Assembly: GCF_031656915.1 (NCBI RefSeq)
Contig: NZ_CP134227.1
Location: forward strand, 2,480,001 to 2,544,000
Length of the DNA: 64,000 bases
Origin: Nocardioides marmorisolisilvae
GTDB taxonomy: Bacteria; Actinomycetota; Actinomycetes; Propionibacteriales; Nocardioidaceae
Direction: 5' to 3'
Position 1 is the stretch's first letter; each line of letters starts with the position of its first letter. Of this stretch, positions 50,428 to 58,938 are shown piece after piece. The position numbers and the translations under genes were made by a program. The notes beneath the pieces were generated by a model. That model searched no databases. It was given only the letters and a program-made list of their open reading frames with translations, and was not told the origin of the DNA.

Positions 50428-51267
50428 TCAGCAGGTCCCGGCGGCGTTGTCGCCCCCGCAGGACGACTCCGTGCCCTGGACGGACCCGGGGCTCTGGGTG
50501 CTCTTGGCGCCGGCCTTGGAGCCACCCGTGGACGTGGTGCGCTTCGGCTTGGGGTGCGCGGTCTTGGTGACCACCGGGCGCGGCGGCAGCGACAACGAGA
50601 ACTGGGTGTCGGACGGCTCCGATCCGATCGCCGCGGCGAGAGCGTGGTAGTAGCCCGGCGTGGCCCAGGCGTTGCTCGGGCCACAGTTCCCGCTCGATCG
50701 ACGACCGTTCCAGGTCACCGGGACCACTGCCGGGAGCGCGCTGCGCACCACCACGGACTTCTTCGGCACCGCGCGTGGACAGTCCTGGCTGGTCCAGATC
50801 GAGTCCGAGCCAGAGGTGATCTTCACGGCGAGGGTCTTCGAGGAGACCGCGAACGTGCAGGCCGGCCGGGTGGCGGTGAGCTTCACGTCGATGGTGATCG
50901 GGCCGCCGGCATGGGGGTGCGGCACGCTCGGCGTCACGGTGATGTCGTCCGCGGCGCACGCGCCGTCGGGAGCGGCGAGCGGCACCGACGGCGTGGGGCT
51001 GGTCGTCTTCTTCGCCTTCTTCGCAGATGTGCCGGCGGCCAGGGTCTGCACCGCCATCGGCCCGGCCGGAGTGGGCGTCGGGCTCGGCGAGGTGCTGTGC
51101 ACGTCGCCGGCGAGCTGGGCTCCGCCTGAGCCTCCACCCGAGCCCCCGCCTCCGAGCAGATGGGCGAACCCGAAGACGAGCAGCAGCGCCACCGACAGCA
51201 CCAGCGCCCGACGGAACCAGTAGACCCGGGCGGGCAGTCGACCCGCGGGCCGGGACAACGCGCTCAT
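50428..51267 (-). CDS. hypothetical secreted or membrane-anchored protein
   Basis: A 279-residue protein with an N-terminal anchor helix (RALVLSVALLLVFGFAHLLGG) after 28 residues, then a Gly-rich and Ser/Thr/Pro-rich linker. A Cys-bearing domain of about 130 residues follows (CAADDITVTPSV...HPHAGGPITIDVKLTATRPACTFAVSS...DCPRAVP...NCGPSNAWATPGYYH), resembling an Ig-like extracytoplasmic fold. The tail is Lys/Ser/Thr-rich and ends in Cys. ATG 51267 follows a TAGCGT box by 7 nt. Function unknown; it converges with disA. Confidence 0.6.
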   Translation of the reverse strand: MSALSRPAGRLPARVYWFRRALVLSVALLLVFGFAHLLGGGGSGGGSGGAQLAGDVHSTSPSPTPTPAGPMAVQTLAAGTSAKKAKKTTSPTPSVPLAAPDGACAADDITVTPSVPHPHAGGPITIDVKLTATRPACTFAVSSKTLAVKITSGSDSIWTSQDCPRAVPKKSVVVRSALPAVVPVTWNGRRSSGNCGPSNAWATPGYYHALAAAIGSEPSDTQFSLSLPPRPVVTKTAHPKPKRTTSTGGSKAGAKSTQSPGSVQGTESSCGGDNAAGTC

Positions 51268-51274
51268 GACGGCA

Positions 51275-51280
51275 ACGCTA
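51275..51280 (-). promoter_or_regulatory. -10 box for the secreted protein gene
   Basis: TAGCGT on the minus strand, 7 nt before ATG 51267; this selects the internal ATG over the longer open frame. Confidence 0.4.
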
Positions 51281-51341
51281 GCCAGCCGGGCGCCCGATCC
51301 CGCGGAGCCACTCCGTGCAACCTCAACGGCGCTGCACCAAC

Positions 51342-51347
51342 TACTCT
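51342..51347 (+). promoter_or_regulatory. -10 box for mutY
   Basis: TACTCT lies 8 nt before the mutY ATG at 51356. Confidence 0.4.
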
Positions 51348-51355
51348 GACGCACG

Positions 51356-52231
51356 ATGGATGAGCTGCAGAGCCGCGTCGTCGCCTGGTACGACGAGAAC
51401 GCGCGCGACCTGCCCTGGCGTCGGCCCGGAGCGAGCCCGTGGTCGGTGCTGGTCAGCGAGTTCATGCTCCAGCAGACCCCGGTCAGCAGGGTGCTGCCGG
51501 TGCACGCGACCTGGCTGCGGCGCTGGCCGACGCCGCGCGCCCTGGCCGCGGACTCGAGCGGCGAGGCGGTCCGCGCCTGGGGACGGCTCGGCTACCCCCG
51601 CCGTGCCCTGCGCCTGCATGCCGCGGCCGTTGCCATCGGCGAGCGGCACGACGGCGAGGTCCCGACCGATCTCGAGGACCTCCGAGCGTTGCCGGGGGTG
51701 GGCGAGTACACCGCGGCGGCGGTCGCCTCCTTCGCGTTCAGCGCCCGGCACCCGGTGCTCGACACCAACGTGCGGCGGGTGCTCGCGCGCGTCGTCGGCG
51801 GCGAGGAACTCCCCGCGCGCTCGGTGACGACCGCGGATCGGCAGCGCGCACTCGACCTGCTGCCGGCCGAGGATGGCGACGTGCGACCCGCGGCATGGGC
51901 CGTCGCGGTGATGGAGTTGGGGGCCCTGGTATGCACGGCCACCGCCCCCGGGTGCGGCCGATGCCCGGTGGCCGACGTCTGCCGCTGGCGGGCCGCCGGG
52001 AGCCCGCCGTACGCCGGTCCGCCGCGCCGAGCCCAGACGTACGCCGGCACCGACCGGCAGTGCCGTGGCCGGCTGCTCGCCGTGCTCCGCGACGCACCCG
52101 GCTCGGTCACCCGGTCCCAGCTGGACCGTGCCTGGACGGACCGGCCCCAACGCGAGCGAGCGCTGGCCTCCCTGCTCGACGACGGTCTCGTCGTGGAGCA
52201 GGTCGACCAGCGCTATGCCCTACCCGGCTGA
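51356..52231 (+). CDS. mutY: A/G-specific adenine glycosylase
   Basis: The 291-residue MutY removes adenine mispaired with 8-oxoguanine. The helix-hairpin-helix ALPGVGEYTAAAV precedes the catalytic Asp in VLDTNVRRVLAR, and the [4Fe-4S] cluster Cys are in CTATAPGCGRCPVADVC. It lacks the MutT-like C-terminal domain of E. coli MutY, as in the shorter actinobacterial form. It sits with radA and disA in a DNA-maintenance block and converges with clpC 8 nt away. Confidence 0.92.
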   Translation: MDELQSRVVAWYDENARDLPWRRPGASPWSVLVSEFMLQQTPVSRVLPVHATWLRRWPTPRALAADSSGEAVRAWGRLGYPRRALRLHAAAVAIGERHDGEVPTDLEDLRALPGVGEYTAAAVASFAFSARHPVLDTNVRRVLARVVGGEELPARSVTTADRQRALDLLPAEDGDVRPAAWAVAVMELGALVCTATAPGCGRCPVADVCRWRAAGSPPYAGPPRRAQTYAGTDRQCRGRLLAVLRDAPGSVTRSQLDRAWTDRPQRERALASLLDDGLVVEQVDQRYALPG

Positions 52232-52239
52232 GCCAAGGG

Positions 52240-54753
52240 TCAGACCGACGACTCGCCGCCGCTGCCGGCCACCTCGACCGGCGGCGCATCGGGCAGCTCG
52301 GCCCGTGGCGTGCCGGCGAAGGTGAAGCTCGCGTCCGGTCCCTCGGCATCGACGCCCACCAGGACGATCTGGCCGGGGCCGACCTCGCCGTACAGCATCT
52401 TCTCGGCGAGCACGTCCTCGATCTCGCGCTGGACGGTGCGCCGTAGCGGTCGGGCGCCCAGCACCGGGTCGAAGCCCCGCCTGGCCAACAGCTCCTTGGC
52501 CGCCGAGGTCAGCTCGAGCGACATGTCGCGGTCTTTCAGCCGCAGCTCCACGGCCGCGATCATGTTGTCGACCATCGCGATGATCTGGTCCTGCGTCAGC
52601 GGCGGGAACACGATCACCTCGTCGACACGGTTGAGGAACTCCGGGCGGAAGTGCTGCTTGAGCTCCTCCGAGACCTTCGCCTTCATCCGGTCGTAGTTGC
52701 CCGCGGTGTCGCTGCCCTGGTTGAAGCCGAGGCTGACTCCCTTGGAGATGTCGCGGGTGCCGAGGTTCGTGGTCATGATGATCACGGTGTTCTTGAAGTC
52801 GACGACCCGGCCCTGGGAGTCGGTGAGCCGACCCTCCTCGAGGATCTGCAGCAGCGAGTTGAAGATGTCCGGGTGGGCCTTCTCGACCTCGTCGAACAGC
52901 ACCACCGAGAACGGCTTGCGCCGCACCTTCTCGGTCAGCTGGCCACCCTCCTCGTAGCCGACGTAGCCCGGAGGCGAGCCGAACAGCCGCGAGACGGTGT
53001 GCTTCTCGGAGAACTCGCTCATGTCGAGCTGGATCAGCGCGTCCTCGTCGCCGAAGAGGAACTCCGCGAGCGTCTTGGACAGCCACGTCTTCCCGACGCC
53101 GGACGGGCCGGCGAAGATGAACGAGCCGCCGGGGCGCTTGGGGTCCTTCAGGCCGGCACGGGTACGACGGATCGCGCGGCTCAGCGCCTTGACGGCCTCC
53201 TCCTGGCCGATGACCCGCCGGTGCAGCTCGTCCTCCATCTTGAGCAGCCGCGTGGACTCCTCCTCGGAAAGCTTCACGATCGGGATGCCGGTCGCGACGG
53301 CGAGCACCTCGGCGATCAGCTCCTCGTCGACCTCGGCGACGACGTCCATGTCGCCCGAGCGCCACTGCTTCTCACGCTCGGCCTTGGCCAGCAGCAGGTG
53401 CTTCTCCTCGTCACGCAGCGACGCAGCGGCCTCGAAGTCCTGGCCGTCGATGGCGCCCTCCTTGCGGCGGCGCACCTCGGAGATCTTGTCGTCGAACTCG
53501 CGCAGGTCCGGCGGCGCGGTCATCCGCCGGATCCGGAGCCGGGAGCCGGCCTCGTCGATGAGGTCGATCGCCTTGTCGGGCAGGAACCGGTCGGAGATGT
53601 AGCGGTCGGCGAGCGTGGCCGCCGACACCAGCGCCTCGTCGGTGATCGTCACCCGGTGGTGCGCCTCGTAGCGGTCCCGCAGGCCCTTGAGCATCTCGAT
53701 GGTGTGCGCGATCGACGGCTCGGCGACCTGGATCGGCTGGAAGCGGCGCTCGAGCGCGGCGTCCTTCTCCAGGTGCTTGCGGTACTCGTCGAGCGTGGTC
53801 GCGCCGATGGTCTGCAGCTCGCCACGGGCCAGCATCGGCTTGAGGATGCTGGCCGCGTCGATCGCGCCCTCGGCCGCACCGGCGCCGACGAGCGTGTGGA
53901 TCTCGTCGATGAACAGCACGATGTCGCCACGGGTGCGGATCTCCTTGAGCACCTTCTTCAGGCGCTCCTCGAAGTCGCCGCGGTAGCGCGACCCGGCGAC
54001 CAGCGCGCCGAGGTCGAGGGTGTAGATCTGCTTGTCCTTCAGCGTCTCGGGCACGTCGCCGCGGACGATGTCCTGCGCCAGGCCCTCCACGATCGTGGTC
54101 TTGCCGACGCCGGGCTCTCCGATCAGCACCGGGTTGTTCTTGGTACGGCGGGACAGGATCTGCATGACCCGCTCGATCTCCTTCTCGCGGCCGATGACCG
54201 GATCGAGCTTGCCCTCCTTCGCCGCCTGGGTCAGGTTCCGGCCGAACTGGTCGAGCACCAGGCTCGAGGACGGGCCGGCCTCCGGCGCCGTACCAGCGGT
54301 CTGGGTCTCCTTGCCCTGGTAGCCGCTGAGCAGCTGGATGACCTGCTGGCGGACCCGGTTGAGGTCGGCGCCCATCTTCTGCAGGACCTGGGCGGCGACG
54401 CCCTCGCCCTCGCGGATCAGGCCGAGCAGGATGTGCTCGGTGCCGATGTAGTTGTGGCCGAGCTGCAGCGCCTCGCGCAGCGACAGCTCCAGGACCTTCT
54501 TGGCGCGCGGCGTGAAGGGGATGTGGCCGGTGGGCGCCTGCTGGCCCTGGCCGATGATCTCCTCGACCTGGGCACGCACGCCCTCCAGCGAGATGCCGAG
54601 ACTCTCCAGGGACTTCGCGGCAATGCCGTCGCCCTCGTGGATCAGCCCGAGCAGGATGTGCTCGGTGCCGATGTAGTTGTGCGAGAGCATGCGGGCCTCT
54701 TCCTGGGCCAGCACGACAACTCGTCGGGCTCGGTCGGTGAACCGCTCGAACAT
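52240..54753 (-). CDS. clpC: ATP-dependent Clp protease ATP-binding subunit ClpC
   Basis: The 837-residue class I AAA+ unfoldase feeds ClpP. It starts [20 protein letters not shown] with the double Clp_N repeat, followed by a first ATPase ([15 protein letters not shown]), the UVR-type middle domain ([20 protein letters not shown]), and a second ATPase ([18 protein letters not shown]). AGGAG 9 nt upstream of 54753 favours that ATG over the one 6 nt earlier. A ClgR-like box and a TAGGCT -10 lie upstream, so it is probably induced by proteolytic stress. Confidence 0.96.
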   Translation of the reverse strand: MFERFTDRARRVVVLAQEEARMLSHNYIGTEHILLGLIHEGDGIAAKSLESLGISLEGVRAQVEEIIGQGQQAPTGHIPFTPRAKKVLELSLREALQLGHNYIGTEHILLGLIREGEGVAAQVLQKMGADLNRVRQQVIQLLSGYQGKETQTAGTAPEAGPSSSLVLDQFGRNLTQAAKEGKLDPVIGREKEIERVMQILSRRTKNNPVLIGEPGVGKTTIVEGLAQDIVRGDVPETLKDKQIYTLDLGALVAGSRYRGDFEERLKKVLKEIRTRGDIVLFIDEIHTLVGAGAAEGAIDAASILKPMLARGELQTIGATTLDEYRKHLEKDAALERRFQPIQVAEPSIAHTIEMLKGLRDRYEAHHRVTITDEALVSAATLADRYISDRFLPDKAIDLIDEAGSRLRIRRMTAPPDLREFDDKISEVRRRKEGAIDGQDFEAAASLRDEEKHLLLAKAEREKQWRSGDMDVVAEVDEELIAEVLAVATGIPIVKLSEEESTRLLKMEDELHRRVIGQEEAVKALSRAIRRTRAGLKDPKRPGGSFIFAGPSGVGKTWLSKTLAEFLFGDEDALIQLDMSEFSEKHTVSRLFGSPPGYVGYEEGGQLTEKVRRKPFSVVLFDEVEKAHPDIFNSLLQILEEGRLTDSQGRVVDFKNTVIIMTTNLGTRDISKGVSLGFNQGSDTAGNYDRMKAKVSEELKQHFRPEFLNRVDEVIVFPPLTQDQIIAMVDNMIAAVELRLKDRDMSLELTSAAKELLARRGFDPVLGARPLRRTVQREIEDVLAEKMLYGEVGPGQIVLVGVDAEGPDASFTFAGTPRAELPDAPPVEVAGSGGESSV

Positions 54754-54832
54754 GTGCATCGCTCCTCAAGATCGCCGGGCGGGCGGTGTGCCCCGATGAA
54801 GGCTTCCCGGCACCTCGTCCAACCCTTCCCCC

Positions 54833-54838
54833 AGCCTA
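54833..54838 (-). promoter_or_regulatory. -10 box for clpC
   Basis: TAGGCT on the minus strand puts the transcript start near 54826, about 73 nt before the clpC ATG. Confidence 0.45.
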
Positions 54839-54857
54839 CGTGTTCCGGGCCAGCAAC

Positions 54858-54878
54858 GGATTCGCTCTCAGCGAAACC
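54858..54878 (-). promoter_or_regulatory. ClgR-binding site candidate upstream of clpC
   Basis: TTTCGCTGAGAGCGAA on the minus strand is an inverted repeat that fits the ClgR consensus CGCYNANRGCG. ClgR activates clp genes in Streptomyces and Corynebacterium. The centre lies about 42 bp before the predicted start, a classic activator position overlapping the -35 region. Confidence 0.6.
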
Positions 54879-55141
54879 GCGGCCGTGGGTGGTCGATACC
54901 CTCCGGGCCCACATCCCCCTGCCAACTGCACGTTCTCGAGCCGTATTTCCTGCGGTTCGCAGGGCGACGGGACGGTCCTGCTGGGTCCCCTCAGCGGCCG
55001 GCCGGACCAGCGGGTGCTCGTAGGCGAACATCGCTTCCATAGCTTGGCCCGCGACAGCGGTATCGAAAATCTGACGTCACTGATCCCCGTTCCGGGAACG
55101 GTCTCGGTGCGACTGGGCCGTTCCCAGACAGTGAGGTCGCC

Positions 55142-55406
55142 GTGATCAACTCTTGGATCGGCACCGTAATCGGCATATGGACGTTGGCGTTTGCTGGCTC
55201 GTCACATGGCTCGCCAGCGCTCCGCGTCTACACGGAACCCGGCAAACCTACCGAACCGACGAGCTTCAACCTGCGGGGGACGTAATGCCGATACTCCCGA
55301 GCAGAAAACAGCTGCATCTCTCACCATCACATCGGAGTCGGGCGATGTGCTGCAGCTGGATTCTGGCCAAGACTTCGATCTCAGGACGCTGACGTATGGC
55401 GCCTAG
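55142..55406 (+). pseudogene. frameshifted small secreted protein gene
   Basis: Frame 1 reads MINSWIGTVIGIWTLAFAGS (signal-like), continues SPALRVYTEPGKPTEPTSFN and stops at TAA 55282. Frame 2 continues NADTPEQKTAASLTITSESG and ends DFDLRTLTYGA at TAG 55404. Both join seamlessly if one G is removed from the run of five G at 55275-55279, giving one protein of about 87 residues. Either a real frameshift or a sequencing indel. The gene has less GC-rich codons than its neighbours and no recognised family. Confidence 0.55.
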
Positions 55407-56152
55407 CCTTGCCCCTGGAGCTGGGCTGTGACGAAGTCAAGCGAGGTGTTGAAGGCCGAAACCGTGTAGTCCCGTCCCGGGTCATCGCGTTGGGCGCAGG
55501 AGAAGAACCGTTGACCGGTGGTCGGCACATTGAGAGCGCCTCCGCCATGCGGAAGGCGTAGCCTCGCGGACACGATGTGGGTGGCGTCCCTGCCGACACA
55601 GGCGTTCTTCGCGACCAGGAGGTACGCACGCGTATGGTCGCCAAGTCGAATAGCCGGACCCCTAGAAGCGAGCGATGGGGCGACGTACTGCGTCTTCGCA
55701 TCGAACGTCAGTTGAACCTGCGAACCGTTCCGGTCGAAGAATGTCGCCGTCGGCCGGCCCTGGAGCAGGCATGGGCCTCCATGAACCCGGGTGATCTGAT
55801 AGCTCAGCGGAATCTCTTGAGTCATGGGCGAGACCGGACGCGACGGGACAATGCTCAGATCACTCGAACGGCAGTAAGGCGCAGTTGGGCTGGGCATTGT
55901 CGTTCTCGGAGACGTCGCGACGGTGGTGCCTCCTGAAGGATTCGACGCCGGACGGAACCCGAGGCTCCAAACCAGGACCACCGCAGCTGCGACACCGATA
56001 ACCGGGATGACTCGCAACGCCCAGGCCCTTCGGGCACGTTCACGGTTCCCACGGCGTCTGATCTCCTCAATCACAGCGGCGAACGGGCGGACGGGCGAGG
56101 CTTCAGCGACCGCGTGCAACTCGGCACGGACACGCTCTTCCAAGTCGCTCAT
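55403..56152 (-). CDS. DUF4232-like membrane protein, possible anti-sigma partner
   Basis: A 249-residue protein with a cytoplasmic N-terminus (SDLEERVRAELHAVAEASPV), one membrane helix (VIPVIGVAAAVVLVWSLGF) and an extracytoplasmic domain with Cys at CRSSDL, GPCLLQG, NACVGRD and FSCAQR. The domain resembles DUF4232. The ATG overlaps the stop of a SigE-family sigma gene (ATGA), an arrangement typical of a sigma/regulator pair, so it may restrain that sigma factor. That role is inference; the N-terminus lacks the zinc-binding HxxxCxxC of ZAS anti-sigma factors. Confidence 0.6.
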   Translation of the reverse strand: MSDLEERVRAELHAVAEASPVRPFAAVIEEIRRRGNRERARRAWALRVIPVIGVAAAVVLVWSLGFRPASNPSGGTTVATSPRTTMPSPTAPYCRSSDLSIVPSRPVSPMTQEIPLSYQITRVHGGPCLLQGRPTATFFDRNGSQVQLTFDAKTQYVAPSLASRGPAIRLGDHTRAYLLVAKNACVGRDATHIVSARLRLPHGGGALNVPTTGQRFFSCAQRDDPGRDYTVSAFNTSLDFVTAQLQGQG

Positions 56153-56679
56153 GTTCCTGGCTCCCTTTCTTCTCCCGAGCTCAAGCGCACGCCTGACCGG
56201 CCAAGCGTGCGCAGGGCGTCCGAGGACTGTGACTTGACGGTGCCCTCGGAGCAGCCCAGCAGGTCAGCGGTCTCGCGCACCGTCATATCCTCGTAATAGC
56301 GCAGCACGAGCACCGCACGCTGCCGAGGCGGCAGTTGGCGCACTTGGGCCCACAGGTCGAGGCGGTCGACATCGTCGTCTGTGGTGTCTGTCCACGGTTG
56401 AGCACTGCCCACGACCTTGAGCTTGGCCTGGCCGACGGCCGCTCGGCGACGAGCCGACACAATCGTGTTGACGAGGACTTTGACGATGTATGCGTCCGGC
56501 CGGTCCGCGCGACGCACCCGCGGCCATTTGGCGTAGACCGCGACCATTGCGCTCTGGAGGAAGTCTTCAGCATCCTGCGGACCGCCAGCCAACAGCGTGG
56601 CCAATCTGGCCCAGGAGTCCCACCTGGCCGCGACCAGTTCCTCGAAGTCGCTGTCGCTTGAGTCGCCGAGCGCCACCAT
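56149..56679 (-). CDS. SigE-family ECF RNA polymerase sigma factor
   Basis: A 176-residue ECF sigma factor of the SigE-family type common in actinobacteria. Region 2 is ATLLAGGPQDAEDFLQSAMVAVY and region 4 is RQLPPRQRAVLVLRYYEDM then TADLLGCSEGTVKSQSSDA. No conserved N-terminal extension. AAAGGA 8 nt upstream favours ATG 56679 over GTG 56694. It controls unknown targets and is probably controlled by the membrane protein downstream. Confidence 0.85.
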   Translation of the reverse strand: MVALGDSSDSDFEELVAARWDSWARLATLLAGGPQDAEDFLQSAMVAVYAKWPRVRRADRPDAYIVKVLVNTIVSARRRAAVGQAKLKVVGSAQPWTDTTDDDVDRLDLWAQVRQLPPRQRAVLVLRYYEDMTVRETADLLGCSEGTVKSQSSDALRTLGRSGVRLSSGEEREPGT

Positions 56680-56765
56680 TGCGGTCCTTTCCACTCTTTC
56701 GACGCACGAGCACGGGACTGGGTTGGGTCATCGCCGGATATTCCCACCTCGCTCGGCACGTCGAC

Positions 56766-56781
56766 AGCCTGAGCAGGCTCA
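56766..56781. terminator. short hairpin at end of response regulator gene
   Basis: AGCCTG-AG-CAGGCT overlaps the end of the response regulator gene and carries the same GAGC/GCTC core as the hemL repeat element. No T-run follows, so termination is only a possibility. Confidence 0.25.
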
Positions 56782-57426
56782 GCGGCCGGGCTGTACCAGA
56801 CCGTGCTCGTAGGCGAAGACCACCGCCTGGATCCGGTCGCGCAGGCCGAGCTCGCGCAGCACGTCGCCAACGTGTGACTTGACCGTCTCGGTCCCGATGA
56901 ACAGCTCGCCGGCGATCTCGGCGTTCGAAAGGCCTCGCGCGACCAGCAGCAGCACCTCTCGCTGGCGGGGGCTCAGCCGCTCCACCGCGCCGTCCGGCAG
57001 GTGGGGACCGCGGCGCGCGAAGTCCTCGACGAGCCGCCTGGTCACCGCCGGCCCGAGCAGCATCGACCCGTCCGCGACCATCCGGACACCCTCGACCAGC
57101 CTGTCGGCGGTCACGTCCTTGAGCAGGAAGCCGCTGGCCCCGGCCCGGATCGCGTCGAAGACATAGGCGTCGAGGTCGAAGGTGGTCAAGATCAGCACGC
57201 GGGTGTCGTGGTCACGGGTGATCTGTCCAGTCGCGGCGATCCCGTCCAGCTCCGGCATCCGTACGTCGACGAGCGCGACGTCGGGCTGGTGCTTCTCGAC
57301 CAGGGAGAGGAGGTCGAGCCCGTTCCCGGCAGTGCCCACCACCTCGAGGTCCTCCTGGGCGTCGAGCAGCGCGGCGAACCCGGCACAGATCACCGGCTGG
57401 TCGTCGGCGACCACGACCGTGGTCAC
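56779..57426 (-). CDS. NarL/LuxR-type response regulator
   Basis: A 215-residue regulator. The receiver has the acidic DDQPV pocket and phospho-accepting Asp in VALVDVRMPELDG, plus the Lys in FLLKDV; the C-terminal LuxR helix-turn-helix reads LSPRQREVLLLVARGLSNAE. Partner of the adjacent histidine kinase, whose stop overlaps its GTG by GTGA. Target genes unknown. Confidence 0.92.
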   Translation of the reverse strand: MTTVVVADDQPVICAGFAALLDAQEDLEVVGTAGNGLDLLSLVEKHQPDVALVDVRMPELDGIAATGQITRDHDTRVLILTTFDLDAYVFDAIRAGASGFLLKDVTADRLVEGVRMVADGSMLLGPAVTRRLVEDFARRGPHLPDGAVERLSPRQREVLLLVARGLSNAEIAGELFIGTETVKSHVGDVLRELGLRDRIQAVVFAYEHGLVQPGR

Positions 57427-58766
57427 GCAACGCCCCGGGGCAGGGTGGCCTCGACCACGAACCCGCCGTCCCTCGGCGCCGCCACCAGGCGGCCGCCCAG
57501 TGCCTCGACGCGCTCGCGCATGCCGACCAGTCCCTGGCCGGTGCCGACCCCCTGGGCAGACCCGGCCCCGGATCCGCGGGTCTCGACGTCGGGCCGAACC
57601 CCCGTACGGCCCGACGTCGAGACCCGCACCACCAGCAGCGCCCCCGTGCTCTCCAGGTGCACTGCCACCGGCATTCCCGACGCGTGCCGTCGGGCGTTGG
57701 TGAGGGCCTCCTGGACGACCCGGTAGGCGGCGTATCCCGAGGCGGCCCCGACGGTGACGCCGAGGTCGCCCTGCACGGTGATGTCGACGCCCGCGGTGCG
57801 GGTGCGCTCGACCAGGGCGCCGATGTCGGCCCAGGTGGGCTGCGGGGCGCGGTCGGGCTCGCCAGCGGCTCGCCCGAGGATCCCGAGCACGCCCCTCAGC
57901 TCATCGAGTGCCAGCCGGGCGTCGGCCGCGATGTCGGCGAGGACGGCGCGCGCCTCGGGCTGCAGGTCCGGCGAGGTGTACGGCGCGGTCTCCGCCCGGA
58001 CCGCGATCAGCGAGACGTGGTGGGCGACGACATCGTGCAGGTCGCGGGACAGTCGGGCTCGCTCCGCCACCACCGCAGCGTGGTCCTCGACCTCGCCGGA
58101 CCGGGCCGCCAGGGCACGCCGCTCACCCTCGCGGACCCCCGCCACCCTCATCCAGGCGGCCGCCGCCAGCACGAGCAGCAGCACGACGGTGTAGATGACG
58201 CCCAGCTCGACCCGGCGCGCCGTGTCGTAGTAGTCGATGCTGATGTCGGTGCGCAGCGGCGCAACCATCCGGTCGCCGGTGGCAATCCACGCCCACACGA
58301 TCAGCGCCGCCAGCGCCACGGCGACCACCGACGCCACCGGCCGACGCCAGCTCGCGGTCAGGGTCACCGCGCCGAGTGCCGCGAACAGGCCGAACGGCAC
58401 CGGCGCGCCGTACAGCAGGCAGAACGCACCCGGGGCGAGCGCCAGCACGATCGCGACCCCGGGCCAGCGCAGCGCCAGGAAGGGAGCCGCCGCGGTCAGA
58501 GCGCCGACACCGAGCCCGAAGAGCGTGACCAGGACCGGCCCGAGGCCGATCAGGAACGGTCCCGCGCCCCGGTAGCCGTAGTCGGCCACGATGCTGGGCA
58601 CCCACCACGCGGAGGCGTAGCAGAAGAGCACCACGAGCGCCCCCATCGTGGCAGTGAGCCAGTACGACGCGGGTAGTGGCCCGTGGACGGGCGCCCAGGC
58701 CTCCTTGCCGAGGAGCCGACCGAGCCGCGATGCGGTGGACCGTCGACCCGTCAGCGAGATGTCCAT
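57423..58766 (-). CDS. NarL-type sensor histidine kinase with interrupted ATP-binding domain
   Basis: A 447-residue kinase. The N-terminal half has six or seven hydrophobic helices that may sense a membrane signal, then the HisKA_3 dimer domain with the phospho-His in RLSRDLHDVVAHHVSLIA, the N box QEALTNARRHASG, and the G2-like GTGQGLVGMRERV. Between them the segment VSTSGRTGVRPDVETRGSG is encoded by a perfect inverted repeat (57576-57627). The usual Asp of the DxGxG G1 box seems absent, so ATP binding may be impaired or altered. First gene of the two-component pair. Confidence 0.85.
   Translation of the reverse strand: MDISLTGRRSTASRLGRLLGKEAWAPVHGPLPASYWLTATMGALVVLFCYASAWWVPSIVADYGYRGAGPFLIGLGPVLVTLFGLGVGALTAAAPFLALRWPGVAIVLALAPGAFCLLYGAPVPFGLFAALGAVTLTASWRRPVASVVAVALAALIVWAWIATGDRMVAPLRTDISIDYYDTARRVELGVIYTVVLLLVLAAAAWMRVAGVREGERRALAARSGEVEDHAAVVAERARLSRDLHDVVAHHVSLIAVRAETAPYTSPDLQPEARAVLADIAADARLALDELRGVLGILGRAAGEPDRAPQPTWADIGALVERTRTAGVDITVQGDLGVTVGAASGYAAYRVVQEALTNARRHASGMPVAVHLESTGALLVVRVSTSGRTGVRPDVETRGSGAGSAQGVGTGQGLVGMRERVEALGGRLVAAPRDGGFVVEATLPRGVA
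57576..57627. repeat. perfect 21-bp-arm inverted repeat inside histidine kinase gene
   Basis: Arms 57576-57596 and 57607-57627 are exact reverse complements (core GGTCTCGACGTCGGGCC) around a 10-nt loop. The 52-bp element lies in the ATPase domain and keeps the reading frame open. It could form a long hairpin in the transcript. Confidence 0.93.
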
Positions 58767-58869
58767 GGCCGAGATCCTGCCTCCTGCCGGCGTCCCGCGG
58801 CACCCTCTCCCGGGGGAACTGTGCGGGAATCGCAGTCCCCCGGCCGGGGGAAGCGGGCTGCGGCATGCG

Positions 58870-58881
58870 TGACGATCGTCA
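58870..58881. promoter_or_regulatory. palindromic operator candidate
   Basis: TGACGATCGTCA is a perfect 12-bp palindrome between the divergent histidine kinase and UPF0182 genes, with ATGCC partly mirrored around it. It may be bound by the neighbouring response regulator. That is inference. Confidence 0.4.
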
Positions 58882-58926
58882 TGCCGTGTTGGGCGCGTTC
58901 CTCAGCACTCGCTCAGGGATCACGAT

Positions 58927-58932
58927 TACGTT
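58927..58932 (+). promoter_or_regulatory. -10 box for UPF0182 gene
   Basis: TACGTT lies 6 nt before ATG 58939, leaderless. Confidence 0.45.
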
Positions 58933-58938
58933 TCTGGC

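Larger units (their letters stand above)
54754..55141. other. clpC promoter region, otherwise no gene seen
   Basis: A 388-nt stretch with the clpC leader, -10 and ClgR-like box (54833-54880), and a longer segment of mixed composition with no convincing gene. The palindrome CCGTTCCGGGAACGG lies at 55088-55102, followed by a CTGGG/CCCAG hairpin at 55112-55126, both just before the frameshifted gene. Confidence 0.4.
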
